In this document: one piece after another, positions 27,494 to 36,246 of the stretch
How the letters are laid out: the number at the start of each line of letters is the position of its first letter
Numbering within the stretch: position 1 is the first letter of the stretch
From: Microcoleus sp. bin38.metabat.b11b12b14.051
Lineage (GTDB): Bacteria; Cyanobacteriota; Cyanobacteriia; Cyanobacteriales; Microcoleaceae
DNA: 56,639 nucleotides
Direction of reading: 5' to 3'
NCBI RefSeq assembly: GCF_013299165.1
Contig: NZ_JAAFKD010000038.1
Span: forward strand, 1-56,639
Translations under genes and position numbers: made by a program
Notes under the pieces: model-generated
Told to the model about the DNA's origin: nothing
Seen by the model: only the letters and a program-made list of their open reading frames with translations
Database searches by the model: none

Positions 27494-27820
27494 TTAATAT
27501 TCCTCGTCAAAAGAGTCTTCAATTGAAAGACCATCTTGCGAATAGGGATTTGCTAATTGTCGCAATTCAAGGTTCTCATCTTTCAATAAATCTACCTCTT
27601 GTCGTAATTCAAGGTTTTCATCTTGTAAGTTATCTCGCTCTTGTTGCAGTTCTAGTTTTTCATAGCTAATTTGTTGCTTCTCAATTTGAAGCAATTCGAT
27701 AAGCGTGTCTTTGGCTTCCATCTTTTCAAGCAAAATGCGGTACAAGTTTGCTTGAGTAGAGAGTGCTATTTCAAGTTGCTCAATGAGTTGTCTGTTTTCA
27801 GAAATTTGGATGTTAGCCAT
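27494..27820 (-). CDS. Coiled-coil hypothetical protein
   Basis: A 108-aa protein that is almost entirely one predicted coiled coil, with heptad-like runs (LQQERDNLQDENLELRQEVD, then LLKDENLELRQ). The two DENLELRQ copies are an internal duplication. It ends in an acidic tail (DSFDEEY). No family name is recognised. It stands about 110 bp downstream of the next minus-strand gene, in the same accessory block. Confidence 0.6.
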   Translation of the reverse strand: MANIQISENRQLIEQLEIALSTQANLYRILLEKMEAKDTLIELLQIEKQQISYEKLELQQERDNLQDENLELRQEVDLLKDENLELRQLANPYSQDGLSIEDSFDEEY

Positions 27821-27933
27821 TAGCTTCTTTGACTAATTGTTGGGTGGATTGATACCAGGAATTACAACAAGTAGATGAGATACAGCTAAGCCAGCCAGTA
27901 AACTGACTGACTGCTGTCTGGGCTATTTGGTTC

Positions 27934-28188
27934 TTAGGTAGTTTCCTGCTTGGGAGAGTGCCGATCTATCCACTTACGAATCTCGTCATTAGCCATACCT
28001 TTGAAGTACGGTCTGTCTTTTATACCTTGACGCTTGGCTAGGCTCAAGGCGATAGCAACCAGCCGAATATCTTGCTGTGTCTGCCTTTGACTATCTTGAT
28101 GAAGCTGATAAACCAGATAAGCTAGCTCCAAACCACGAGGATGCTTGGACAGCTTGTCTAGTAGCGAAAGCGGATTTTGTGTTACCAT
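27934..28188 (-). CDS. Small hypothetical protein of the accessory block
   Basis: 84 aa from ATG 28188. Soluble and mostly helical (LDKLSKHPRGLELAYLVYQL, LVAIALSLAKRQGI), ending with a polar segment (MANDEIRKWIDRHSPKQ). No recognised family. It is transcribed away from the wHTH gene at 28553 and shares the intervening region with its palindromic operator. Confidence 0.55.
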   Translation of the reverse strand: MVTQNPLSLLDKLSKHPRGLELAYLVYQLHQDSQRQTQQDIRLVAIALSLAKRQGIKDRPYFKGMANDEIRKWIDRHSPKQETT

Positions 28189-28270
28189 GTTTGTAAATGT
28201 CTAAAGAACAAGAGAATCTTTAAAGTGACCTGATGCACACCAGCGCAGCCACTGTAAGATTCGATTTTAC

Positions 28271-28336
28271 GAAAAATAGAAAATTAGAGCGTCCTCACGA
28301 CCTGCAAGTCTGGGGGCGTTTTGTTTTCTATTTTAA
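28271..28336. terminator. Hairpin with AAAATAGAAAA / TTTTCTATTTT arms
   Basis: Arms at 28273-28283 and 28324-28334 are perfect inverse complements. A weaker inner pairing (GCGTCCTC against GGGGGCG) and T-tracts make it terminator-like. It lies between divergent genes, so it may instead be a small structured RNA or attenuator. Confidence 0.45.
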
Positions 28337-28484
28337 AACTGTAACACCTTTGATCTGAATTGGCAAGATTACGTGCAGGAGTCTATAGCAAAAATAAATG
28401 CATGACCGCAAGTGTAATACCTTATCAAGGAAATACCTTTTAGATACTTAAAAAAATAACTATAAATACATAACCTAACTTACG

Positions 28485-28540
28485 CATCAAGTGCATATTA
28501 GATAGACATCAAGTGCATATGTTAACATATGCACTTGATG
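28485..28540. promoter_or_regulatory. 34-bp perfect palindrome plus an extra half-site
   Basis: At 28507-28540, CATCAAGTGCATATG-TTAA-CATATGCACTTGATG is a perfect palindrome. A further copy of the half-site (CATCAAGTGCATAT) lies 22 bp upstream at 28485-28498. GCACAT fragments continue to the start codon of the wHTH gene at 28553. This is the arrangement of an autoregulator operator, or of iteron-like sites next to a replication-type protein. Confidence 0.75.
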
Positions 28541-28552
28541 CACATTTGACTC

Positions 28553-29038
28553 ATGCACATAAAACATATGTCGAGCGAAAAAAATCCCCAAGATGACGGG
28601 GAAGACTGGGATGAGTTGCTAACAGAGAAGATTTTTTTGGGGGATGACTTGCCTAAACAGCCCCCCCAGCCCACGGATAAGAATCCCAAAAATGACTCAC
28701 CCCTGCCGCTTGTCCATTCAGACCTGGACGAGTACGGTCTAGACCCCTACGAGTTCCGGCTCTATGCCCATGTGGTTCGCAGGACAGGAGGAAAACTCCA
28801 CGGTGAGTGTTTTGCTAAACTGAAGAAAACAGCAGAAATCTGTCATATGAGCGTCAGAAAAGCCCAATATGCCCTCAAAACTCTATGTGATGCGGGTTTA
28901 ATACTGAAGGAACAGCGTAGGGGACGTACTGACGTGTACAGACTAACTCCCAAAAGCAACTGGAAGCCAAAAGAAGAACTCAAGCAGATTCGACAGAAAG
29001 CCAAAGAGTCTAAAGTTGAGGACTCAGAAGAAGAGTAA
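28553..29038 (+). CDS. Winged-helix DNA-binding protein, plasmid-replication-like
   Basis: 161 aa from ATG 28553 (ATG 28568 possible). An acidic, disordered N-terminus of about 65 aa is followed by a winged-helix domain of the HTH_36 kind (YGLDPYEFRLYAHVVRRTGG, CHMSVRKAQYALKTLCDAG, RGRTDVYRLTP) and a Lys/Glu tail. This type is frequent in plasmid and phage replication or control genes. Directly upstream is a perfect 34-bp palindrome with a third half-site, so self-regulation is likely. Together with the small genes to the left it may be the remnant of an integrated plasmid-like element. No primase or integrase is nearby. Confidence 0.7.
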   Translation: MHIKHMSSEKNPQDDGEDWDELLTEKIFLGDDLPKQPPQPTDKNPKNDSPLPLVHSDLDEYGLDPYEFRLYAHVVRRTGGKLHGECFAKLKKTAEICHMSVRKAQYALKTLCDAGLILKEQRRGRTDVYRLTPKSNWKPKEELKQIRQKAKESKVEDSEEE

Positions 29039-29104
29039 AATGCAAACAAGCTAAACCGTGGTACGGGCGTCCCGCCCGTACATCATCTGCGGTTAAAATA
29101 TTCG

Positions 29105-29218
29105 TAAGATAAATATTAAGAGTTAGGTGCGATCGCCCAAAACACTTTACTAAGTTAAATATAAAATTTATATATAAATGGCTAAAAGATAAATTAAGAG
29201 TTAGGTGCGATCGCCCAA
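29105..29218. repeat. Direct repeat TTAAGAGTTAGGTGCGATCGCCC
   Basis: The motif TTAAGAGTTAGGTGCGATCG plus CCCAAAA, preceded by AGATAAAT, occurs at about 29117 and 29191, 74 bp apart. A short GTACGGGCG-TCC-CGCCCGTAC hairpin at 29059-29079 follows the wHTH gene and could terminate it. Confidence 0.65.
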
Positions 29219-29235
29219 AAAACCCAAAAAACCAA

Positions 29236-29760
29236 CTAATTGCTCAATATCACAGCATCGATATTGCCAGAAAAAGCCGGACTAATAAACTCCTCCTTCT
29301 CCTGGGCTGTGATGAAACCCTTGCCTACTGCTAGCTGCATGACTTCACTCAAAAATCCTCTCAGCGCATCTAATACTTGAGCGCGAGCGCACTCAAACTG
29401 CTTTTCCCAGTATGAAGATCCAAACTTGATCAAAGTGCAGTTAATTTTATTGCCAGCGGGTACTAATTTGATAGTTATGCAGCAACTTTCAGCAAACGTA
29501 ATTTCGATTTTTTTACCTTCCGATAGCTCGGCAATTTGTAATGGTAGTTTATCCCAAATCAAACAGATGTCCGGCTCCAAACAAACTTGGATTTTTTCTT
29601 CTCCTATTTTCCATAAAACCAGATGATTGTATTCAAAAAAGAAACGCCTTAATCCCATTTCAAAGTCGGAAAATTCCCCCAATGGATCTTCGGGAGGTTC
29701 AGCGTAGATATCAAAATTGAATTTTTCTAATCCGATCTCAAGTTTATAAGTATTATTCAT
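29236..29760 (-). CDS. Putative immunity protein of a toxin/immunity pair
   Basis: 174 aa from the ATG at 29760, eight bases after GGGGAG; an ATG two codons earlier is less well spaced. Acidic, soluble, mixed alpha/beta (YKLEIGLEKFNFDIYAEPP, KIEITFAESCCITIKLVPAG), with no signal peptide. It overlaps the upstream gene by eight bases, so translation is coupled. Size, acidity and the coupled order after a small toxin-like gene fit an immunity protein. No sequence family is recognised, so the role is inference from context. Confidence 0.6.
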   Translation of the reverse strand: MNNTYKLEIGLEKFNFDIYAEPPEDPLGEFSDFEMGLRRFFFEYNHLVLWKIGEEKIQVCLEPDICLIWDKLPLQIAELSEGKKIEITFAESCCITIKLVPAGNKINCTLIKFGSSYWEKQFECARAQVLDALRGFLSEVMQLAVGKGFITAQEKEEFISPAFSGNIDAVILSN

Positions 29761-30196
29761 TGCCATTACTCCCCTGCAATCGCGATAAAGTGCGACTATT
29801 TACTACCGGATAACCGGAATTAAGCGTTCCGTCAACATCCCTTTGAACAAAAGCGCGAGAGACGTTTTCAGTAATCGTTCCGTCTGGATGATAAACTCTA
29901 CCAATAGGACGCTGAAAATCAATGATGTACTTACCTGAATATTTTGGTACTAATTGCTCAGCCACGATCCAGTCCTCTGCATTTAGCCATTGTCCTTGGT
30001 CATCGTTAGTGCTTGCTGCTCTGCCGATAAATCTGTTGGCTTTACGTTTAGGCCCGTGATAACTCTCTATATGATCGTAAGCTTTCATTGATTTAGGATT
30101 GTTCCACTGCGGTTCGGTTCCGCTACCTGTCCATGCACAACCGCTGCCAACTTCTCTACTTGAATCTATTATATACTGTTGGACAATTTCTGCCAC
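29753..30196 (-). CDS. Toxin-like C-terminal domain protein, orphan
   Basis: 147 aa from a GTG at 30196; the real start is uncertain. It has the look of a polymorphic-toxin C-terminal domain: glycine-, His- and Trp-rich, basic, with segments YDHIESYHGPKRKANRFIGR, WLNAEDWIVAEQ, FQRPIGRVYHPDGT and RAFVQRDVDGTL. No delivery domain (Rhs, VgrG, filamentous haemagglutinin) or signal peptide precedes it. Candidate catalytic residues are His and Arg in the first segment. I cannot name the family. The coupled downstream gene would be the immunity protein. Confidence 0.55.
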   Translation of the reverse strand: MAEIVQQYIIDSSREVGSGCAWTGSGTEPQWNNPKSMKAYDHIESYHGPKRKANRFIGRAASTNDDQGQWLNAEDWIVAEQLVPKYSGKYIIDFQRPIGRVYHPDGTITENVSRAFVQRDVDGTLNSGYPVVNSRTLSRLQGSNGNE

Positions 30197-30286
30197 TTCT
30201 CTATATTTTTGATTTGTACAACAGATATGATATCAAACAAGTGGTAAGCTGGGTTTCGCTTCCTCAACCCAACCTACTAATCAGGA

Positions 30287-31324
30287 TTACGGCGTGGGAT
30301 TTGGATACTTAGCGTGCACCGAATTGATTTCTGCTACGAGCTCTCGATCCAGCGTCACCTCCAAACTGCTGAGATTTTCCTCCAGTTGGGCGATCGATGT
30401 TGCACCGATAATTGTGCTAGTTACAAACCAGCGCGATCGCACATAAGCCAAAGCCATCTGCGCCGGACTCAACCCGTGTTTTTGAGCAATCTCAACATAG
30501 GCTTTCACCGCATCATTCAAATTAGTTTTGTCATAACGTTGACCAAATCCTGCGAATAAAGCCAGTCGCGAATTTTCGGGAATTTCCTGCAAGTATTTGC
30601 CCGTTAAAATTCCGAAGCCCAAAGGACTGTAAGCCATCAATCCCACATTTTTAAAGCGGCAAGTTTCTGCCAAATTCATCTGAAAAGTCCGATTACTTAA
30701 ACTGAAAGCATTCTGAATCGAAATAACTTTCGGCAAACCGTGTTTTTCGGCTAATTCGCAAAACTCGCAAACTCCCCACGGCGTCTCATTGCTCAAACCC
30801 AAATAGCGGATTTTACCAGATTTAATCAAGTCAGCAAATACCTCTAATTGTTCTAAAATTGGTACAGTTTCGTGTTCTTGGGCGATGTCGTAGTCCGGCG
30901 CCCCAAATAGCGGTACATAGCGATCCGGCCAGTGGATCTGATATAAGTCGATGTAGTCAGTTTGCAGGCGCTTCAGGCTGTCGTTGAGGGCTTTTTCGAC
31001 ATTTGGGCGATCGATCTGATTTTTCCCTTCCCGAATCCACTTTAATCGAGTGCTTCTCCCCGCCACTTTAGTCGCTATAATGACTTTAGCCCGCTGCTGT
31101 TTCACCAACCATTCGCCGATATATTCCTCGGTTTTGCCCTGAGTTTCCGGTTTTCCCGGCACCGGATACATCTCTGCGGTATCAATAAAGTTGATTCCTC
31201 TATCAATAGCCAAATCGAGCTGTTGAGCCGCTTCTGCAACAGTATTCTGCTGGCCGTAAGTCATAGTACCCAAACAGATTTCCGATACTAATAAGTCGCT
31301 GTCACCGAGTTTTCTGTATTCCAT
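30287..31324 (-). CDS. Aldo/keto reductase
   Basis: A 345-aa NADPH-dependent aldo/keto reductase, full length, similar to the Tas/YajO group. The catalytic tetrad is visible: Asp and Tyr in FIDTAEMY, Lys in VIIATK, and His in YQIHWPDR. SNETPWGV and the cofactor-binding tail (TSTIIGATSIAQLEENL) complete the barrel. It probably detoxifies or reduces small carbonyl compounds; the physiological substrate is not known. ATG at 31324. It is divergent from the DegT aminotransferase gene. Confidence 0.93.
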   Translation of the reverse strand: MEYRKLGDSDLLVSEICLGTMTYGQQNTVAEAAQQLDLAIDRGINFIDTAEMYPVPGKPETQGKTEEYIGEWLVKQQRAKVIIATKVAGRSTRLKWIREGKNQIDRPNVEKALNDSLKRLQTDYIDLYQIHWPDRYVPLFGAPDYDIAQEHETVPILEQLEVFADLIKSGKIRYLGLSNETPWGVCEFCELAEKHGLPKVISIQNAFSLSNRTFQMNLAETCRFKNVGLMAYSPLGFGILTGKYLQEIPENSRLALFAGFGQRYDKTNLNDAVKAYVEIAQKHGLSPAQMALAYVRSRWFVTSTIIGATSIAQLEENLSSLEVTLDRELVAEINSVHAKYPNPTP

Positions 31325-31503
31325 GATTTCAATGGCCGGATAAATATCAGATTCTATTTTACCGAAAAACTTTCATTAATTTAAAGGAGCGCCAAAAAAC
31401 CTCCCTCTTTTCCTCTGCGCCCTCTGCGCCCTCTGCGGTTAAAACATCTTCAAATATATGCAGATTTAAGTGTTAAAATAAATAATTCCTCTCCCTCCGA
31501 TGT

Positions 31504-32643
31504 ATGAGTAGTTGCCCGCCAAAAGTTCCGTTTGTAAACCTTTCCCTGCAACATCAACCAATCGAATCTGAAATAGCAGAAACACTTGGCAAAATCATCC
31601 AAGATGGAGACTTTATTTTAGGTCAAGCACTCAGAGAATTTGAAACAGCATTTGCAGCAGCTTCAGGAGTAAAATACGGCGTAGGAGTGGCTTGCGGAAC
31701 AGATGCGATCGCCCTCGGGCTCCAAGCTTGCGGCATCAATCGGGGCGACGAAATTATTCTACCAGCAAACACATTTATCGCGACGATCATCGCCGTCCTC
31801 CAAGCCAAAGCAGTACCTATTCTGGTAGATTGCGACCCGGAAACCGCCCTGATTGACCTCACAGCAGCCGAAACAGCAATAACCTCGAAAACTAAAGCAA
31901 TTATCCCCGTACATCTCTACGGTCAAATGGTATCGCCTAGGCGAGTTTTAGATTTGGCGAACCGCCATGATTTAATCGTATTTGAAGACGCCGCCCAAGC
32001 GCACTTAGCCGAAAGAGAAGGATACCGCGCGGGTTCCTTTGGGAAAGCAGCAGCATTCAGCTTTTATCCCAGCAAAAACCTCGGCTGTTTTGGCGACGGC
32101 GGGATGTTAATTACTAACGATGCAAAACTCGCAGAAAAAATGCGAACTCTCCGCAATTACGGAGCACCCAGCAAATATTTGCACACAGAAATGGGTACTA
32201 ACAGCCGCCTCGACAATTTGCAAGCCGCTGTGCTGAATGTGAAATTGCCTTACTTAGAAAAATGGAATCGCGATCGCACCGAGGCCGCCCTACACTACAA
32301 TACCCTACTAGAACCGCTGAAGCACCAAGGCATTGTACCGATCGCCAACCACAGCGGCAGCGGTCACATTTATCACCTCTACGTCATCCAGATTACTGAG
32401 AAAAGTGCGATCGCCCGCAACCAGCTTCAAGAAAAACTCGCCCAACAGGGAATTCAAACAGGCATCCACTATCCCGTACCTTGCCACCTGCAACCAGCCT
32501 ACCAAAACTTAGGCAATCCGGGCGACTTCCCCCACACAGAAACCCTGTGCGAACAGATTTTATCATTGCCAATGTATCCCGGATTGAGCAATACTCAGAT
32601 CGAGCAGGTTGTAGGGGCGATCGAGCGATCGTTGAATTGCTAA
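31504..32643 (+). CDS. DegT/DnrJ/EryC1/StrS sugar aminotransferase
   Basis: A 379-aa PLP-dependent aminotransferase of nucleotide-sugar metabolism. Family motifs: GVACGTDAIALGLQA, LPANTFIATI, HLYGQM, FEDAAQAHLA and the PLP lysine in FYPSKNLGCFGDGG, ending with PMYPGLSN. It converts a keto-sugar nucleotide to an amino-sugar for surface polysaccharide. Its place just before the exosortase and export genes supports a role in exopolysaccharide or glycan building. Start ATG at 31504. Confidence 0.93.
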   Translation: MSSCPPKVPFVNLSLQHQPIESEIAETLGKIIQDGDFILGQALREFETAFAAASGVKYGVGVACGTDAIALGLQACGINRGDEIILPANTFIATIIAVLQAKAVPILVDCDPETALIDLTAAETAITSKTKAIIPVHLYGQMVSPRRVLDLANRHDLIVFEDAAQAHLAEREGYRAGSFGKAAAFSFYPSKNLGCFGDGGMLITNDAKLAEKMRTLRNYGAPSKYLHTEMGTNSRLDNLQAAVLNVKLPYLEKWNRDRTEAALHYNTLLEPLKHQGIVPIANHSGSGHIYHLYVIQITEKSAIARNQLQEKLAQQGIQTGIHYPVPCHLQPAYQNLGNPGDFPHTETLCEQILSLPMYPGLSNTQIEQVVGAIERSLNC

Positions 32644-32798
32644 TTGTTCATAAAAGTTATGCTGAGGGTGTTTCGAGCAGTAGGGTGCATTACTCAAAAC
32701 CTGGGACTAGCGTAGGGAATTAACAAATCTTTAACTCACAGTTCAAAATCGCTTTCGCGTTGCGAATCCAGCGCGGCCATCTCAAAACTTTTCAAACC

Positions 32799-33674
32799 AT
32801 GCACATCCAGCGCAGAATTCGCATTGTTCTCAAGCGATACCTCTTGGGTGAAGGTATCGCGGTACTCCTAGTGCTGCTGTACGCCCCCCTGGTAGTACAC
32901 TGGTACGACGGCTGGTTCAACAAAAACATCAGCATCGAACACGAATATTTCAGCCACGGAATAATTGGTTTGCCCTACGCAGCTTATATTGCACGGACGA
33001 ACCGAAATAGCTGGCTGCGCTTGCCGAACTCCCAGCATTTTTTAGGAACCTTTTTGCTGGTACTAGCGACGCTTTTTTATCTGAGTCGCTTGAGCGATTT
33101 AGTAAATTTCTCCCTAGTAGTAATGCTAGCTGGCATTTGCTTGTCTTTAAAAGGAATCAGCGGCTTAAAATTGCAGGTAATGCCACTTTTATTCGTATTT
33201 TTGGCTTCGCCAAACCACATTCCTTACCTGATAGAACCCTATGCCTTGCCTTTGCAGCACTTCATTGCTGAAACATCAGGCTTGATATTAATTAAGATTG
33301 GTCTCAACGTCAGAGTGGAAGAAATTTATCTCTACGTAAACGATCGCATTGTAGAAGTTGCTCCCCACTGTGCAGGCTTAAAAATGCTATTTACAAGTGT
33401 TTACGTCAGCTTAATTTTGCTAGATTGGACGGGAGTTTGGATGTCCCGCAAAAGAAGCACTTTGTTTTTAGCCGCTACATCTATTATTAGCATCAGTTCT
33501 AACATTTTCCGCAACACTTTGCTAACTTACTTTCACGGAACCGAGAGAGAGACGCTGTTTAATTGGCTGCACGCCGGATGGGGCGGAGACTTGTACTCTG
33601 CTTGTATACTAGGCTTGTTGGTACTTCTGATCAACGGGATAGAAAAGTATTTGCCAAGCCAGTCTGCGAATTAA
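32799..33674 (+). CDS. Cyanoexosortase (exosortase B type)
   Basis: About 291 aa from the ATG at 32799; a TTG upstream would add 13 residues. A polytopic membrane protein with about eight hydrophobic helices. The exosortase catalytic triad is present: Cys191 in APHCAGLK, Arg238 in NIFRNTLL and His258 in WLHAGWGGDLYS. Exosortases process PEP-CTERM-type C-terminal signals at the membrane and are normally linked to exopolysaccharide loci, as here. It is followed with a one-base overlap (TAATG) by its accessory gene. No PEP-CTERM target protein is visible in this window. Confidence 0.88.
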   Translation: MHIQRRIRIVLKRYLLGEGIAVLLVLLYAPLVVHWYDGWFNKNISIEHEYFSHGIIGLPYAAYIARTNRNSWLRLPNSQHFLGTFLLVLATLFYLSRLSDLVNFSLVVMLAGICLSLKGISGLKLQVMPLLFVFLASPNHIPYLIEPYALPLQHFIAETSGLILIKIGLNVRVEEIYLYVNDRIVEVAPHCAGLKMLFTSVYVSLILLDWTGVWMSRKRSTLFLAATSIISISSNIFRNTLLTYFHGTERETLFNWLHAGWGGDLYSACILGLLVLLINGIEKYLPSQSAN

Positions 33675-34390
33675 TGAAACAAATGATTTGGGCACAGAAA
33701 CTACTGCGGCAGTACCAATCTAAAATTGTGGTACTGGTGTTTTTGCTGGTACTGGTTGCAGCAGTAGCAATTCCCGGCTACGCGACGGGAAGGTGGCCTT
33801 GGACAAACCCGCCAACAATTGCCAACCTGCGCCAATTGAAAAGTTTGCGCCAAAACGGGATAGCACTTCCCGGCTGGCAGCTCATTCGCCTCCAGAATAG
33901 CGTCCAAATTGGCGGGCACAGGTGGTTAGTTGAAGAAATTAAAAATCATCAAACAATCGCCATTTTATTGCTGTTACCTCAAAATGGCGCCAAAAACCAG
34001 CCCCAGATAGAATGGCTCGACATCGATGGATTTCACCGATGGCAAACAGATTCTCACCGCAGTTTGAGATTTACAGTTAAATTAGCGTCAATACCGCAGC
34101 AGCAGCAGCCTACCGTCGAGGCCCGGTTTTTCCGAAGCTGGACTCCCCAACAAACTTTTGCCGTCATGCAGTGGTACGCTTGGCCTAACGGGGGTTCTCC
34201 AGCCACCAGCCGCTGGTTTTGGGAAGACAGTATTGCGAGGCTGTCGAACCGCCGCGCCTCTTGGGTTGCTGTAAGTATCATCGTTCCCATTCAACCAGGC
34301 AGCGATATTAAGCTAGTTGAACCGCTGCTGGAATCTCTCGCTCAGACTGTTCAGACTCAATTAAGCGCAGAAATTTTTCGGGTGGAGTAG
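33674..34390 (+). CDS. Cyanoexosortase-associated protein (EpsI-like)
   Basis: 238 aa from the ATG at 33674, overlapping the exosortase stop (TAATG). One N-terminal membrane anchor (KIVVLVFLLVLVAAVAIPGY), then an extracytoplasmic domain resembling EpsI (LPGWQLIRLQNSVQIGGHRW, QTFAVMQWYAWPNGG). In many bacteria EpsI-like proteins accompany exosortases as separate or fused partners. Translational coupling supports a complex. The exact role in processing or export is not established. Confidence 0.8.
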   Translation: MKQMIWAQKLLRQYQSKIVVLVFLLVLVAAVAIPGYATGRWPWTNPPTIANLRQLKSLRQNGIALPGWQLIRLQNSVQIGGHRWLVEEIKNHQTIAILLLLPQNGAKNQPQIEWLDIDGFHRWQTDSHRSLRFTVKLASIPQQQQPTVEARFFRSWTPQQTFAVMQWYAWPNGGSPATSRWFWEDSIARLSNRRASWVAVSIIVPIQPGSDIKLVEPLLESLAQTVQTQLSAEIFRVE

Positions 34391-34644
34391 ATTTTTTACG
34401 AGAGTTAACTGCGAATACAGTTAAATGTTTTGAGCATTTGACGAAAAAGTTAAAAATGTTTTTTATAAGTGCTATAGTGCGAAAGTTAGAAAGCGCTAAT
34501 ATCTAGCGGTTATCAATTTTAGTAAAGTACGCGGGCGAGCTTTTAACCGCCAATTATCGAGCATTTATCGCGTTACACCATTCGGTATCTAGATAAAAAT
34601 TATTTAATATCGAGAGTAAAGATTTTCTGTTGAGACTGGCCCAG
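34391..34644. other. Region before the polysaccharide export gene
   Basis: About 250 bp, AT-rich, without a gene. It should hold the promoter of the export gene at 34645, since the gap breaks the tight coupling of the exosortase pair. Confidence 0.35.
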
Positions 34645-36246
34645 ATGAAACTTAAAAATCAGTGCATCGCTCAAAATTTTACCCTTTTTGATCCCCTCAA
34701 AATCGGGGTAACATCCCGAATTAAAAATCGCGTTGCTTTTGCCTTAGCAGGTGTGCACTCAACTGCTTGGACTCTATCTTTTGCTGCGGTATTCTCCGGC
34801 TTGAACGATCAAGTTTTTGTGCAAACGGCTGTAGCCCAATCTGCTGTTCTTACTTCCCAGCGGTTGGTACCGCCACCACCGCCACCGCCGCCGAGACTCC
34901 CAGTACCTGCGCCCTCGCCGCGCTCCAACTTTAACCGGGACATTAACCCAGCTTTTCGGAACCGACCCTATCGCCTGGGCCCGGGAGACCAGATTGCTAT
35001 TCAAGTTCAGCGGTTCCCAGAGCTCAGTTTTACGGGTGCCATCAGCCCTGAAGGAATAATTGTACTGCCGCTGATTGGCACAGTAAACCTGCGCGGCCTC
35101 ACCGTAGAAGAATCGCAGCAGCGCCTGCGCGAGCGCTTTGGTCAATTTATCAAAAATCCTCAAGTCTCGGCTGCTTTGGTGGTTCAGCGCTCGGTAGTGG
35201 TGACGGTGACTGGGGAAGTGGCGAGACCTGGTTTTTATCCGCTGGTAACGCCGCAGCTTCCGGCGGCTCTGGCTGCTGCTTCTGGGACGACTCCGACGGC
35301 CGAACTCCGGGCGGTGCGGGTGCGGCGGACTTTGCCGGGGGGTGTGGTTGCGGAGCAAGTTGTGGATATTTTGACACCGCTGCAAACTGGTATTGCTCCG
35401 CCGGATTTGCGTTTGGAAGATGGAGATGCGATCGTTGTACCTTACAAACAAGTGACGCCCGATCGCAAGTCCGATCAAGATTTAGCATCCAGGTACAGCC
35501 TCGCTGCTGCGGCTGTCCCCGTTCAAATCACTGTCACTGGAGAAGTCACCAAACCGGGTTTTTACACGCTTCCGGCTGGTTCTGGTCGAATTTCGGCTGC
35601 TTTGGTGGTTGCCGGTGGAGTCACCGCAAAAGCCGATTTGCGGGCGGTACGAGTGCGGCGGACGCTAGTGGACGGCTCCTCGGTGGAGGAACCCATCGAC
35701 CTCTACACTCCCCTAGCGAAGGCTAACGATTTGTTCGATTTTCCTTTGGCTTCGGGAGATGTGATTGTCATCCCACAATTGGACGCAAGTACCAAAAACC
35801 TAGACTACGACAAAGCTCTGGTGGCGCGGTCTACCCTGATTAAGCCCCGGATCTACGTTCGAGTTTTGAGTTACGCTAGTGGTGGTTTGACCTCGTTTTA
35901 CCTAGAAAACGGCAGCAAGTTTTTGGATGCTATCAACAACTTGCCTGTCAATCTGGCTGACTTGCGGAAAATGGCTTTGATTCGGTTCGACCAAAAACAA
36001 GGTACAGCTATCAACCGCAAGATAGATGCTAAAGCTGCTTTGGAGGGCAATATTTCTCAAAACCCAATGCTGGAAGATAATGATGTGATTGTAATCGGTA
36101 GGAATCTGGTAGAGCGCGTTAGTTATGCAATCAATACTGTTACTAGACCTTTTCGCGATACTTTAGGATTTATTCTGTTCTTTGAGCAGTTAAGGAATGG
36201 CGTAACAAATCTCTTCGGGCCGACACCGAATAATAATAATAGGTAG
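34645..36246 (+). CDS. Polysaccharide export protein, SLBB/Wza-like
   Basis: 533 aa from ATG 34645 (a TTG at 34630 is the alternative). A signal-like N-terminal hydrophobic stretch (AWTLSFAAVFSGL) is followed by a Pro-rich linker with eight prolines, the polysaccharide-export domain (YRLGPGDQIAIQVQRFPELS), and at least two SLBB units (VTVTGEVARPGFYPL, ITVTGEVTKPGFYTL). A third, weaker unit comes near the end (YVRVLSYASGGL). It forms the outer-membrane/periplasmic channel for exopolysaccharide. No lipobox Cys is seen, unlike Wza of E. coli. It works with the Wzc-like protein downstream. Confidence 0.9.
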   Translation: MKLKNQCIAQNFTLFDPLKIGVTSRIKNRVAFALAGVHSTAWTLSFAAVFSGLNDQVFVQTAVAQSAVLTSQRLVPPPPPPPPRLPVPAPSPRSNFNRDINPAFRNRPYRLGPGDQIAIQVQRFPELSFTGAISPEGIIVLPLIGTVNLRGLTVEESQQRLRERFGQFIKNPQVSAALVVQRSVVVTVTGEVARPGFYPLVTPQLPAALAAASGTTPTAELRAVRVRRTLPGGVVAEQVVDILTPLQTGIAPPDLRLEDGDAIVVPYKQVTPDRKSDQDLASRYSLAAAAVPVQITVTGEVTKPGFYTLPAGSGRISAALVVAGGVTAKADLRAVRVRRTLVDGSSVEEPIDLYTPLAKANDLFDFPLASGDVIVIPQLDASTKNLDYDKALVARSTLIKPRIYVRVLSYASGGLTSFYLENGSKFLDAINNLPVNLADLRKMALIRFDQKQGTAINRKIDAKAALEGNISQNPMLEDNDVIVIGRNLVERVSYAINTVTRPFRDTLGFILFFEQLRNGVTNLFGPTPNNNNR

